Positions 50,162 through 59,154 of a DNA stretch of 64,000 nucleotides are shown here, piece by piece. The stretch's first letter is position 1. Every line of letters begins with the position of its first letter. The notes below the pieces were generated by a model that was not told the DNA's origin, made no database searches, and saw only the letters and a list, made by a program, of their open reading frames with translations. The stretch spans positions 1 to 64,000 of the forward strand of contig CAYMQB010000010.1 of the NCBI GenBank assembly GCA_964392665.1, given 5' to 3'. Source of the stretch: CAYMQB01 sp964392665 (GTDB lineage: Bacteria > Hydrothermota > E44-bin80). The position numbers and the translations under genes are program-made.

Positions 50162-52681
50162 ATGGAAAAGAGGAAAAAAATTAAGCTTTTCGTAGGGTTG
50201 GGCGTATTCGTTATTGTTCTGCTTGTCTATCTCTTAACACTCGCACCGACTTCTTCGTTCTGGGATTGTGGTGAATTTATTGCCTGTTCATATATACTCG
50301 GTGTACCTCATCCGCCCGGTACACCTTTGCAAATTCTGATAGGCAGAATTTTTACTTTAATTCCCATTGGCAAAGAAATTGCATTCAGAATGAATTTATA
50401 TTCGGCATTAAGTGGAGCATTGGCTGCGTTCTTTATTTATTTGGTTTTCGTCAAAGTTGTCGGACGATTCAGAAAATTGGAGACAATATGGGAAAGAGTG
50501 TTAGTTCATACTTTTGGAGCAGCGACTGCGCTGCTTGCATCTTTTACATTTTCGAACTGGGATAATTCCGTTGAGGCAGAAGTTTATTCAACATCTTCCT
50601 TAATTATGTTCTTCTGTATTTGGTTTGCATTAGTTTGGCAGGAAAACATCGGAAAGAGGGGAAACAAAAATCTCCTCGTTGTCCTCATTTATATAATTTT
50701 TCTCAGTATGGGGATTCATCTTTTGCCTTTACTAATCTTACCCGGATTGTTTGTGTTTATTCTAATTGTAAACCCCAAGGACTTGCTTGATTCGAAATTC
50801 TTTCTTATAATTCTTGGACTCATTGGCATTTCGGTTACGACCTACTTTTATCTTATGTTAAGAGCGCGGTTAAATCCGGGTATAAATGAAGTAGACCCGA
50901 CTACATTTAGAAAACTCTGGGACGTTTTTACAAGAAAACAGTATGGACCAATGAAGTTTTTTCCTCGAAAAACGGCAATGGAAACTGGCTATAACGTGTT
51001 TTTTGCAGTATGGCAGCAGATACTGGTGTATGTGAAGTACTTTTCCTGGCAGTTCGTAGCATTTCCAAGAGAGGTAATGAGCATTTCCACTGCAGGTCGT
51101 TTTGGCTCTTTTTTTGTAACCTGGTTGTATGCGATCTTAGGTTTCTGGGGTTTATGGTCACATTTTAGGAGGGACAAGAAAACATTTGCATTGATTGCAC
51201 TAATATTCTTATTTACGAGTGTTGGACTGGTTTTATACCTCAATCTCAGGTTTTCGCCATCCGACCTGGATCCCAGGCACATTCCGAAAGAAGTCAGAGA
51301 AAGGGACTATTTTTACAGTACTTCGTATCTTTTCTTCGTTTTCTTCATTGGGATTGGATTATGGGAGGTCGCTACGAACTTGATAGAAGCGAGCAGAAAG
51401 AAATGGAAATCGATTGTTGCAATTGCCTGTGTCGTTCTTATCTTCGCATTTCCGGTGGTTCCTTTATTCAGCAATTTCAATTCTCATGTGAATAGACATA
51501 ATAACTGGATACCAAATGATTATGGAATGAATCTTCTTATGACATGTGATGAGGGAAGCATAATTTTTACCAATGGTGACAATGATACCTTTCCTTTATG
51601 GTTTGTCCAGGAAGTCAAGAGTTACAGAAATTTCGACCCGGAGAAGAGGAAAGGCGTTGTCGTTGCCAACTTGAGCCTATTAAACACCGATTGGTATATA
51701 AGGGAACTCAAGGAGTGGGGAGTTCCTATAGGTTTTACGGATAGAGAAATACAGATGTTAAGACCTGTGAAACTTCCAAATGGTGAGATACTGTACATAA
51801 AGGATCTTGCGATAAGAAGTATTATTGCGACAAATCAAGGCAAAAAACTATCTCCCAAGGATCTGTTTTCCCCGAGGGAAGAATTCGTGAAGAAATATGT
51901 TAATGAAAACTACAAGGGGAGATTCAATATTTATTTTGCCGTTACAGTATCAAGGGAAAATATGAAGGGATATGAAAGGCATCTCAAGCTTGAAGCTCTT
52001 GCATACAAGATTGTGGCAGAAGAAGGAAGAGGTATGATAGATGCGGAAAAGACGGAAGATTTACTTATGAATAAATTCAGTTATAGGAGTATTTTCGATG
52101 ATAGAGTTTACAAGGACGGTAATACGATAAAACTGTTCAGTAACTATGCTGCGGGATTTTTCGCACTCGGTACATACTATAAGAACGCGGATAACTATGA
52201 TAAAGCGATTGAAGTGCTTGAATTTGGAAAGAAATTTGCCATGAGGGACGTTATGCCTTTCGCATATACTCTTGCCGAAATATACAAAAATAGGAAGCAG
52301 TATGAGAAGGCTAAGCAAAACCTGATGGAGGTTACGAGGAAAATTGATTCCGGGCTCATTTTTTATATGCTTGGACAGATCGACGAAGCCCAGGGAAATG
52401 ACGAGGAAGCACTGCTCAACTATATCAAGGCAAAGGAAAGTGGAAACGACAAAGTTGCAGGTTATGCAGGGCTTGTATCATACTATTTCAGGAAAGGAGA
52501 TAGTATGAATGCTTCCAGATACTTAAGAGAGGCAATGGAGCAGAGAGACATATATAAATATCTTTGGACTTTCTATATGCAAAACGGTGATACTGCGGTA
52601 GCGAAATTTCTGATTAAAGATTATCTAAAGGTTCGTCCAGACGATGAAAGTGCAAAGAAACTCCTTAACCAAATGGGATAA
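50162..52681 (+). CDS. DUF2723 membrane protein with C-terminal TPRs
   Basis: The 839-residue inner-membrane protein is typical of FCB bacteria. The opening 'VYLLTLAPTSSFWDCGEFIACSYILGVPHPPGTPLQILIGRIF' is the DUF2723 signature, distantly like protein O-mannosyltransferases and GT-C enzymes (acidic residue after TM1). About 11 TM helices cover residues 10-450. A periplasmic part (~455-640) contains 'GDNDTFPLWFVQEV', followed by TPR-like repeats (~675-835). A lipid-linked sugar transferase role is a reasonable guess, unproven. ATG 50162 lies behind AAAGGAG; the GTG at 50159 is less well spaced. Confidence 0.87.
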   Translation: MEKRKKIKLFVGLGVFVIVLLVYLLTLAPTSSFWDCGEFIACSYILGVPHPPGTPLQILIGRIFTLIPIGKEIAFRMNLYSALSGALAAFFIYLVFVKVVGRFRKLETIWERVLVHTFGAATALLASFTFSNWDNSVEAEVYSTSSLIMFFCIWFALVWQENIGKRGNKNLLVVLIYIIFLSMGIHLLPLLILPGLFVFILIVNPKDLLDSKFFLIILGLIGISVTTYFYLMLRARLNPGINEVDPTTFRKLWDVFTRKQYGPMKFFPRKTAMETGYNVFFAVWQQILVYVKYFSWQFVAFPREVMSISTAGRFGSFFVTWLYAILGFWGLWSHFRRDKKTFALIALIFLFTSVGLVLYLNLRFSPSDLDPRHIPKEVRERDYFYSTSYLFFVFFIGIGLWEVATNLIEASRKKWKSIVAIACVVLIFAFPVVPLFSNFNSHVNRHNNWIPNDYGMNLLMTCDEGSIIFTNGDNDTFPLWFVQEVKSYRNFDPEKRKGVVVANLSLLNTDWYIRELKEWGVPIGFTDREIQMLRPVKLPNGEILYIKDLAIRSIIATNQGKKLSPKDLFSPREEFVKKYVNENYKGRFNIYFAVTVSRENMKGYERHLKLEALAYKIVAEEGRGMIDAEKTEDLLMNKFSYRSIFDDRVYKDGNTIKLFSNYAAGFFALGTYYKNADNYDKAIEVLEFGKKFAMRDVMPFAYTLAEIYKNRKQYEKAKQNLMEVTRKIDSGLIFYMLGQIDEAQGNDEEALLNYIKAKESGNDKVAGYAGLVSYYFRKGDSMNASRYLREAMEQRDIYKYLWTFYMQNGDTAVAKFLIKDYLKVRPDDESAKKLLNQMG

Positions 52682-52743
52682 TTATTCAAGTTAAGTAAAA
52701 CCGATCCATTGGAAGCACAACTCTTCAGTTTCCCATATATTTG

Positions 52744-52771
52744 GGAACTTTCTCACAAGAAATTCGTCTAA
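52744..52771 (+). promoter_or_regulatory. ECF-type sigma promoter upstream of the sigma gene
   Basis: GGAAC (52744-52748, in GGGAACTTT), a spacer of exactly 16 bases and CGTC (52765-52768, in CGTCTAA) match the generic ECF sigma promoter. It ends seven bases before ATG 52779. A palindrome, TTCCCATATATTTGGGAA, overlaps the -35 region (52730-52747). Confidence 0.75.
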
Positions 52772-52778
52772 AGAACAG

Positions 52779-53333
52779 ATGAACAGAACTAAAGAAATAC
52801 CCGACCAGGTATTGTTGTTCGAGATTGCAGAGAATAATGATGAAGATGCATTTAGATTACTATTCGATAGATACTCAGGAAGGCTTTTCAATGTTCTCTA
52901 TAGAATGACACAGCATTATGAGGATTCCAATGACCTTCTGCAGGATGTTTTTATCAAGGTTTACAAAAACAAAAATAAGTGTTTTAAGATGAAGAATTTT
53001 AGGGGTTGGGTTTATACCGTAACACTGAATGTGGCAAGGGATTATCTTAGAATGCACAAGAGAAAGCAGGAAGTAGTGTTTGATGAAACAAATGGAAAAA
53101 GTCAGCAGGATGACCCCTTTAGGAGTTATGAAAACGATGAAATCAAGAGAATGATTCTTGATGCACTCAACAAGCTAAGCGACAAGTACAGAAGGGTTTT
53201 TGTGCTTCGTGACATAGAGGGTTTAAGTTACCAGGAGATATCGGAAAACCTGAGAATTAGGGAAGGCACCGTAAAATCGAGACTAAACAGGGCAAGGCTA
53301 CAGATTGCCGATAGCTTGAGAAGAAAAATTTAA
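52779..53333 (+). CDS. ECF-family RNA polymerase sigma factor
   Basis: The 184-residue sigma factor has region 2 ('EDAFRLLFDRYSGRLFNVLYRMTQHYEDSNDLLQDVFIKVYKN', 'FRGWVYTVTLNVARDYLRMHKRK') and region 4 ('LNKLSDKYRRVFVLRDIEGLSYQEISENLRIREGTVKSRLNRARLQI'). It lacks region 3, as ECF factors do. It should recognise promoters of the kind found directly before its own gene. The anti-sigma gene starts 14 bases after its stop. The linked HtrA-like gene suggests an envelope-stress regulon. Confidence 0.93.
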   Translation: MNRTKEIPDQVLLFEIAENNDEDAFRLLFDRYSGRLFNVLYRMTQHYEDSNDLLQDVFIKVYKNKNKCFKMKNFRGWVYTVTLNVARDYLRMHKRKQEVVFDETNGKSQQDDPFRSYENDEIKRMILDALNKLSDKYRRVFVLRDIEGLSYQEISENLRIREGTVKSRLNRARLQIADSLRRKI

Positions 53334-53347
53334 AAGAGGTGAGTGTT

Positions 53348-53824
53348 ATGAATTGTAGGCAAGTTAAATTACTGTATACAGCTTTTCGTGACAAAGACCT
53401 TGATAAAGATTCGGAAAGGGAAGTATTAGAACATATTAAAGGGTGCGATAGTTGTAGAATACTTTATTCGACACTTGATGTTGTAACATCTTTTGCCGGA
53501 CAGTATGAGGAAATTAAACCTGCATCAAGAGTTATCGATGGAATTTTGAAAAGGATTGAAACACAAAGAGGAAAAGCAAGGTTTTTGAAACCCAGCTTTG
53601 TTATTATTTACGGTACGCTTTTGTTTTTCATTGTAATTATTTCATTGGGAATTTTTCACAGAGTTAGTGTAAAAAGACAGTTGATAGCACGGAAAAAACA
53701 GGAAGAGATGATAAAAAACAGAAATAGGTATATTATGGATTATGGGCATTTTGATAAGGGTAGAGTAGTTTACACAGTACAGGATAATGGGTATTCTGTT
53801 AAGGTTATCGAAACGAGTTACTGA
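53348..53824 (+). CDS. Zinc-finger anti-sigma factor
   Basis: The 158-residue protein has an N-terminal ZAS-type domain. Cys near the start ('MNCRQVK') and 'LEHIKGCDSC' supply the HxxxCxxC zinc site. A single TM helix follows (~80-102, 'FVIIYGTLLFFIVIISLGIF') with a short extracytoplasmic tail (~105-158). It would hold the ECF sigma factor at the inner membrane until a signal triggers release. I start it at ATG 53348 behind AGAGGTGAG; GTG 53339 would use up the Shine-Dalgarno region. Confidence 0.85.
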   Translation: MNCRQVKLLYTAFRDKDLDKDSEREVLEHIKGCDSCRILYSTLDVVTSFAGQYEEIKPASRVIDGILKRIETQRGKARFLKPSFVIIYGTLLFFIVIISLGIFHRVSVKRQLIARKKQEEMIKNRNRYIMDYGHFDKGRVVYTVQDNGYSVKVIETSY

Positions 53825-53861
53825 TGGATATGTATAATGAATAATATACCAGGAGGAACTG

Positions 53862-55010
53862 ATGAGATTCTTTGTTAGGGCAGTGGTTTTACCGGTAATT
53901 TTATCGGGGAGTTTCTTATGGGGAGATCAGCTAAATAAGTTGGGACAGGAGATAAACGCTCTGTACGAGGACATATCTCCTTCTATAGTTTCTATTCATT
54001 ACGGAGAAAAAGGGAAAAAGGACCTCGTGGGAACAGGAGTCGTGATAGATAAAATGGGCAATATGGTTACGGTTATGAGATTTTTAAGTGGCAGAGATAT
54101 CTGGGTGGAGACCGCGGCAGGAGAAGAACTTCGGGCTGAACTTCGTGGCGTTGATTCTGAGACAGGGGTTGCGGTATTGAAAGTGAAAAGACCCTTGAAA
54201 GCGGTTGAGTTATGCGATTTGAATACGCTTTCGAAAGGTGATATTCTTTTTGTTGTAGGAAACTCTTTTGGTCTTATGAATGGAATATCGATTAGTCTGT
54301 ACTCAGGCAGAAGAGAGAATGGAGAATATTTGCAGCTTGGCAATTCTGTTCTTCCTGGAAATAGTGGTGCAGGCGTGTTTAATGTGAATGGAGAACTTGT
54401 AGGAATCGTGAGTTTTGCACTTAAATCAGGTTTTGATATGGGAATTTCTGAGAGCAAAAGCGTTATGAAAAAGGAGATTCGTTTAAAAATGTCCCCTGAA
54501 TTGGGATTTTCAGTAGGCATGATGGGGCCAGGAGTAGTTATACCTGCTGACAGAATGATGGACCTCGCCAGGGAAATAATAGAGAAGGGAAAGGTTGAAA
54601 GAGGGTGGCTTGGTGTATTCATCAAAGAAAATGCAAAGGGTGTTGCGGTAACAGGTGTTGTTGAGGACAGCCCGGCAAAAAAATCCAGAATAAAAGAGGG
54701 AGATGTTATTACTAAGTATGGTGAAAAACAGGTTAAAGACTTAGGCAGTTTCATTGATATGGTAAAAAATACAAAACCCGGGGAAAAGGTTCAAGTTTAC
54801 GTGTTGAGGAAGAAAAAGACACTAAAATTCGAAGTGAAAATAGGAGAAAGACCGTCGGAGGAAAAGAAGTTTTTCAGGCTGAAGAAATTGATACCTCCCG
54901 TAAATATCTTTTCTGAAAACAGTGAAATGGAAAAAATTAAATTGGAAATAAGAGAACTCAAAAAACAACTGGAAGATACAAAGAAGAAGCTAAAAAAGGA
55001 AGAATTGTAG
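53862..55010 (+). CDS. HtrA-like trypsin-fold protein with PDZ, triad broken
   Basis: The 382-residue exported protein has a signal peptide (~1-21), a trypsin-like domain (~30-215), a PDZ domain (~245-335, 'RGWLGVFIKENAKGVAVTGVVEDSPAKKSRIKEGDVI') and a C-terminal coiled coil (~350-382). The serine motif is kept (GNSGAGVF, Ser168). The site of the catalytic His ('TNNHVV' in relatives) reads 'TVMRFL' (Arg73), and the catalytic Asp ('TDLAVLK') reads 'TGVAVLK' (Gly102). Proteolysis is therefore unlikely; a chaperone or sensor role is more plausible. Position in a sigma/anti-sigma operon recalls MucD. CAGGAGGAA precedes the ATG. Confidence 0.87.
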   Translation: MRFFVRAVVLPVILSGSFLWGDQLNKLGQEINALYEDISPSIVSIHYGEKGKKDLVGTGVVIDKMGNMVTVMRFLSGRDIWVETAAGEELRAELRGVDSETGVAVLKVKRPLKAVELCDLNTLSKGDILFVVGNSFGLMNGISISLYSGRRENGEYLQLGNSVLPGNSGAGVFNVNGELVGIVSFALKSGFDMGISESKSVMKKEIRLKMSPELGFSVGMMGPGVVIPADRMMDLAREIIEKGKVERGWLGVFIKENAKGVAVTGVVEDSPAKKSRIKEGDVITKYGEKQVKDLGSFIDMVKNTKPGEKVQVYVLRKKKTLKFEVKIGERPSEEKKFFRLKKLIPPVNIFSENSEMEKIKLEIRELKKQLEDTKKKLKKEEL

Positions 55011-55083
55011 GGGATTTCCAGCACTCGGAATGACAAACTAAACTGTGTCAACTAAGCAAACTATGTAAAGAGTTGATGGAAAT

Positions 55084-55122
55084 AAAAAAAGTGAGCTGCC
55101 AGCTTGACAGCTCACTTTTTTT
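55084..55122. terminator. Bidirectional intrinsic terminator
   Basis: AAAAAAAGTGAGCTG and CAGCTCACTTTTTTT form a perfect 15-bp stem with a 9-base loop, giving a GC-rich core of 8 bp and a U-run in both directions. It separates the convergent HtrA-like and PorV-family genes. Confidence 0.92.
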
Positions 55123-55136
55123 ATTCGTGCTATTTC

Positions 55137-56159
55137 TTAGAAGCCAAATCCAATGGAAACTCTGTGTATCAGCGATAGTCTTCCAAGGTCTTCACCTGCG
55201 TAATCGATATTTACATGCTGGTTGCCAAACGGGAGCAGTGCACCAAAACCGAATGCAAGCCCTTCATGTCCGTTCAACTTGTCTTCGAATAAGTCAGGTT
55301 CATATTTGTAGCCACCTCTGACAGCGAACATATTGTTCCACACGTATTCCATTCCAAGACGGACAATTTCCTTGCTGTCATTTGGATGTGATGCATCAAG
55401 CGCTATTGTCAGGATACCGGTTTCGCTCTTCAATGCATCATACGCCAAACCTATGCTGAAGTTCATCGGCAGTGGATATGGGGATGCTGAAATTTCCATT
55501 GGTTGATTTTTGCCGCTCCAATCACCTTCTTTAAGCTCGGTACCCAACTGTCCTCCTTTGAAAACCATCTCCGGTCCGAAGTTTGTCATCACGAATGCGA
55601 TTTTCAGGTTTTTAACAAAGGAAGGACTGTACAGAGTACCAAAATCGAACGCTAAGCCATTAGCTGCCATATCCCAGATGTTTTCCTGAATCCACTTTAG
55701 ATTCAAGCCGAAAGCAAACTTGTCGGTAAGCTTTTTCGAGTAATTGAATGTCGCAGCAATGCTACTGGCTCCAAAAGTTTCACCTGTTCCTTCGGGTTCA
55801 TACACGGTAGTTACATCCATTTCACCCAATGAAAGAACGGTCAATCCAAAGCCAATATTACCGAGAAGTCCCATTGGTTTGACATAAGAAACGAAGTTGT
55901 TCCTTATGTCGAGAACCCACTCGACATCACTGACAAAAAATGCGTTCGTGTTTACCTGTGCTGCACAGGCAGGATTCCAATAAAGTGCTGATGGACCATC
56001 CGCGACGGCACTGAATGCACCAGCCATTGAAGCTCCCCTGGCTCCCACACCTATCTTTAAGAATTGTGCACCTGCTGTTCCAAGTTTGGAAAACGCTGCA
56101 TAAGATAAGGATGTTATGAGGAGAACCAGAGTTACTACCAATGCAATTCTCTTTATCAT
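55137..56159 (-). CDS. PorV/PorQ-family outer-membrane protein
   Basis: The 340-residue beta-barrel protein is predicted for the outer membrane. After the signal peptide (~1-21) it has the family opening 'GTAGAQFLKIGVGARGASMAGAFSAVADGPSALYWNPACAA', then amphipathic strands to a C-terminal 'LIHRVSIGFGF' ending in Phe. PorV-type proteins act as accessory barrels in type IX secretion; family members also occur in lineages without it. Here the gene lies at the end of a minus-strand group of secreted proteins with Por-like C-termini, so a secretion role is plausible. ATG 56159 follows GGAGGT; the frame to 56186 codes for the Shine-Dalgarno region. Confidence 0.85.
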   Translation of the reverse strand: MIKRIALVVTLVLLITSLSYAAFSKLGTAGAQFLKIGVGARGASMAGAFSAVADGPSALYWNPACAAQVNTNAFFVSDVEWVLDIRNNFVSYVKPMGLLGNIGFGLTVLSLGEMDVTTVYEPEGTGETFGASSIAATFNYSKKLTDKFAFGLNLKWIQENIWDMAANGLAFDFGTLYSPSFVKNLKIAFVMTNFGPEMVFKGGQLGTELKEGDWSGKNQPMEISASPYPLPMNFSIGLAYDALKSETGILTIALDASHPNDSKEIVRLGMEYVWNNMFAVRGGYKYEPDLFEDKLNGHEGLAFGFGALLPFGNQHVNIDYAGEDLGRLSLIHRVSIGFGF

Positions 56160-56185
56160 TTTATACCTCCATTCTGTAAGTTTCA

Positions 56186-59125
56186 TTATCTTATCAGAGC
56201 AAATTTTCCTGTTTTGGTTTCTTCGCTGTTTGGCATTGAGATATGATAGATGAATATGCCGCTTGCTGGTCTCTGATTATTATCTGTAAGCATATCCCAT
56301 TTTTCGCTTCCGCCCTGAATTGCACTGGAAGCAGTTGCTTCGACTTTGTGCTCTATCGTCTTGATAAGATTTCCCGCAAGGGTGTAAACTCTGATTGTGC
56401 ATTCGCTTGGTAGATTTGTGAATCTCAAAACTGCATATTCACTGCTTACTTCCCAGGGATTTCTTACAACATAAGGGTTAGGGACAACCTTTATGTTGTC
56501 AAGATTTGCATCTCCAATTGAGAATGCCGTGGTACCAATGGTGAAAATATTACCTTCGGAAGGAACAACCTCGCCTGAGTTATATAATGTCCAGATGTCA
56601 TTGTCGCCGGGATGCTTGGACCAGTTCATTGGATATGCTTCATTCCCAATTCTGTTGAAATAGTATTTTACACCACACACATAGAAGTATGTTCTTGACG
56701 AAAGATTGTTAACACTTATGTATTGAGAATTCACCTCAGGATTGGCTAAACTTCTTGGACCGAAACTCCAATTATCTCCCCAGGTAGCTCCGAATGGTAC
56801 CATCACAGTGTTCGTAACATCCCATACAGTTGCCGTTACACTGTCGCTATTGATCTGTTTCCATCTGATTTCATAGGTTATTCCGCCTCTGAAAGCCCAT
56901 AGATTCTCTATACCTGAAATTGTAAGGTTATCAGTATAAGAAGAGTCAGCTATGATCGAATCGGCGGTCATCACCATTGTTAGTGCTGCAGTAGAGTCTT
57001 CGGTAACGGTTGTAACCGTGTCACTAACAACTACAACAGTGTTGGTGATTGTCCATGTTGAATCTGCGAAGTGAATACTTATATCACCCGAATATTCGAC
57101 ACCATCGAATAGAGGAGAAATGAAACTACCTGCGACGCTTAGAGCATATACGGAATCGTATTTTGTGGTCGTTGTAACCGTATCTCCACTCGTTTCGACC
57201 GTAACGGACTCTGTTGCTGCTGTGAAAGCAGGACTTAGTTCGACAAAGGCATCGATATCTGAGAGTAACAAAGAATCCGTTTGATAGTATATGTTATAGT
57301 TGTAAACGGGCAGGTAATCGGTTCCTTCTTTGACGGTCTGGAATTTTACATTATATGTATCACCGGTCACGAGCATTCCGCCTTTTGGTGTGGCGGTTGA
57401 CGTGACTGCATTTGTGACACCTGCGGTCTGCGTTACGTTTGAATTGGCATTACCTATTTCGTTTCCGAAATCGCTTCTTGGAACGACGACGACTTCGTTT
57501 TTACCACTTTCGAGTGATGTGAAGGTCGTGTCTCCAAGTTCACCTGATGTGTTGTAATCGTATGCGGAAACACCGTAGTAATAGTCAAAACCGTTGTAAA
57601 TTCCCACGGAATCAACGTAGGTATATTGCATACCTTCGTCTATTCCGTTTTCAGTTCCATCGGGAAGCAGTTTGATACCATCTTTCTTGTCGAACTCCGC
57701 AATTTCGGTCCAATCACCTATTTTCCCTAACTTTCTCCACACTCTGTAACCCTGAACATCATACTCCCTGTAGATTGTGTCTCCTGCTGCCTGCATTGCA
57801 GGATAGTATTTATCAGGTGTCTTTTCGGCGGTGTTATCCCAGCAAACCGTTACCTGTTCGTTTCCAGGAATGATTGCCGTGATCGAAGGTGGAGGAGAAG
57901 GAGGTCCGGGTGATGCCCAGTCAAGGTCGTAGAGTTGTTTTGCAGCGTCGCCTTCCTGTTTCAGATAAAGAAGTCCCCCTGTGTTTCCGTTTGAGAACAT
58001 CATTGCCATAATAATTGTATCTGCTTCACCTGGTGCAAGTGTAAATGGACCGGCAGACATTGCCATTCTCTTATCGCTCGGGTCAACATCAACGCTGTCT
58101 CCAAATGGATTGTAAGATGGTGGTGTGACAGTAAAATCATAACCAGCCATAACAAGAAATCTTTCCCTGTCTATGGTTGCATCTATATCTCTTGTGAATT
58201 TCTTGAAAGCGGTTAAAGGAATTCTTTCACCGGGATAAATTAAAGTATCGGGATTTGCAGGATCCTGACCGACCTTGATCGTATCATCCGCTATAGGTCC
58301 TTGAAGAAATCTGAAACCTATGTAGTATGGTGGTAAAGCATCCCAACCTGCTTCCTGGGTTGTCGTAAAAGTATAACCAAGACTTCTTTTTCTGTCCAGT
58401 CCGACAAGGTCATCATCTGCATTTCCAATATCAAGGTCACTTCCAAGTCCAACGTACATTTGCTTTACAGTATCCGTGCCTGTATTTTCAATAAAGTATT
58501 CGATAAACAGCATATTTTCAAGCAGCTTCTGAGTCCATGCAAATGTATGTCTTGTGACAGTAATGGGAAGTGTTACATCGTCCGGCATACACTGTTTGCT
58601 TGCTTCATGACCATTGAATAAACACCAGGTGTCTTCGTCACCCAGAAGAATTTTTTCGGTACCTGTAGAATCAAGATATGGCCATTCGTTCCAATCAGTA
58701 GGGTTTGTACTTACATAGAGTCTGTCTTCAGGATGACTTTGGGGGTCATTGAGATGGTCTTGATTATGTGCCTCGGGTCCAGGCATAAACTCATCTCCTG
58801 CGCCAACAGTGTTATACCCGTTAATACAAACACTATCCCCTGCACTTGTCAATCCTGCGATCCAGATACCGGCACCGTATATGTATGCATTGGCACTACC
58901 CTTTGGCCACCAGCATCCCGAAGTCCCTGCGAGATTCTGTCCATACTGACCATAGTTTGTAATGAATGTTTCCACCTGGTTAATCTCGATTTTCTCGTTT
59001 TCATACGCTCTTGTCCCTGAAGATGTCTTTTTGTAAGAAAAAGCACCCGTAGTCAGTAGAAGAAGAAGGGAGCAAGAGAGCATCATCACCAAGAGAAACT
59101 TTCCTGCTTTTGGGCTTATCATCAT
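56186..59125 (-). CDS. Long secreted protein with FN3-like and C-terminal sorting-type domains
   Basis: The 979-residue exported protein has a signal peptide (~1-30), a long N-terminal region ('INQVETFITNYGQYGQNLAG', 'YIYGAGIWIAGL') seen in repeated surface proteins of candidate FCB/WOR-3-like phyla, and an FN3-like segment (~410-545). A Thr/Val-rich stretch ('TVETSGDTVTTTTKYDS') and a FlgD/Por-like C-terminal module follow ('VKVVPNPYVVR'-type 'IKVVPNPYVVRNPWE', ending 'ASGIFIYHISMPNSEETKTGKFALIR'). No enzyme motif is seen. Two start codons (59125, 59122) follow GGAGG; the second is better spaced. Confidence 0.8.
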   Translation of the reverse strand: MMISPKAGKFLLVMMLSCSLLLLLTTGAFSYKKTSSGTRAYENEKIEINQVETFITNYGQYGQNLAGTSGCWWPKGSANAYIYGAGIWIAGLTSAGDSVCINGYNTVGAGDEFMPGPEAHNQDHLNDPQSHPEDRLYVSTNPTDWNEWPYLDSTGTEKILLGDEDTWCLFNGHEASKQCMPDDVTLPITVTRHTFAWTQKLLENMLFIEYFIENTGTDTVKQMYVGLGSDLDIGNADDDLVGLDRKRSLGYTFTTTQEAGWDALPPYYIGFRFLQGPIADDTIKVGQDPANPDTLIYPGERIPLTAFKKFTRDIDATIDRERFLVMAGYDFTVTPPSYNPFGDSVDVDPSDKRMAMSAGPFTLAPGEADTIIMAMMFSNGNTGGLLYLKQEGDAAKQLYDLDWASPGPPSPPPSITAIIPGNEQVTVCWDNTAEKTPDKYYPAMQAAGDTIYREYDVQGYRVWRKLGKIGDWTEIAEFDKKDGIKLLPDGTENGIDEGMQYTYVDSVGIYNGFDYYYGVSAYDYNTSGELGDTTFTSLESGKNEVVVVPRSDFGNEIGNANSNVTQTAGVTNAVTSTATPKGGMLVTGDTYNVKFQTVKEGTDYLPVYNYNIYYQTDSLLLSDIDAFVELSPAFTAATESVTVETSGDTVTTTTKYDSVYALSVAGSFISPLFDGVEYSGDISIHFADSTWTITNTVVVVSDTVTTVTEDSTAALTMVMTADSIIADSSYTDNLTISGIENLWAFRGGITYEIRWKQINSDSVTATVWDVTNTVMVPFGATWGDNWSFGPRSLANPEVNSQYISVNNLSSRTYFYVCGVKYYFNRIGNEAYPMNWSKHPGDNDIWTLYNSGEVVPSEGNIFTIGTTAFSIGDANLDNIKVVPNPYVVRNPWEVSSEYAVLRFTNLPSECTIRVYTLAGNLIKTIEHKVEATASSAIQGGSEKWDMLTDNNQRPASGIFIYHISMPNSEETKTGKFALIR

Positions 59126-59154
59126 AGCCTCCGTTTTTGGTTTTGTGTTTTAGG

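Noticed and set aside
53999..54754. 251-codon minus-strand frame
   Set aside because: It is antisense to the HtrA-like gene, which has signal peptide, PDZ domain and Shine-Dalgarno support.
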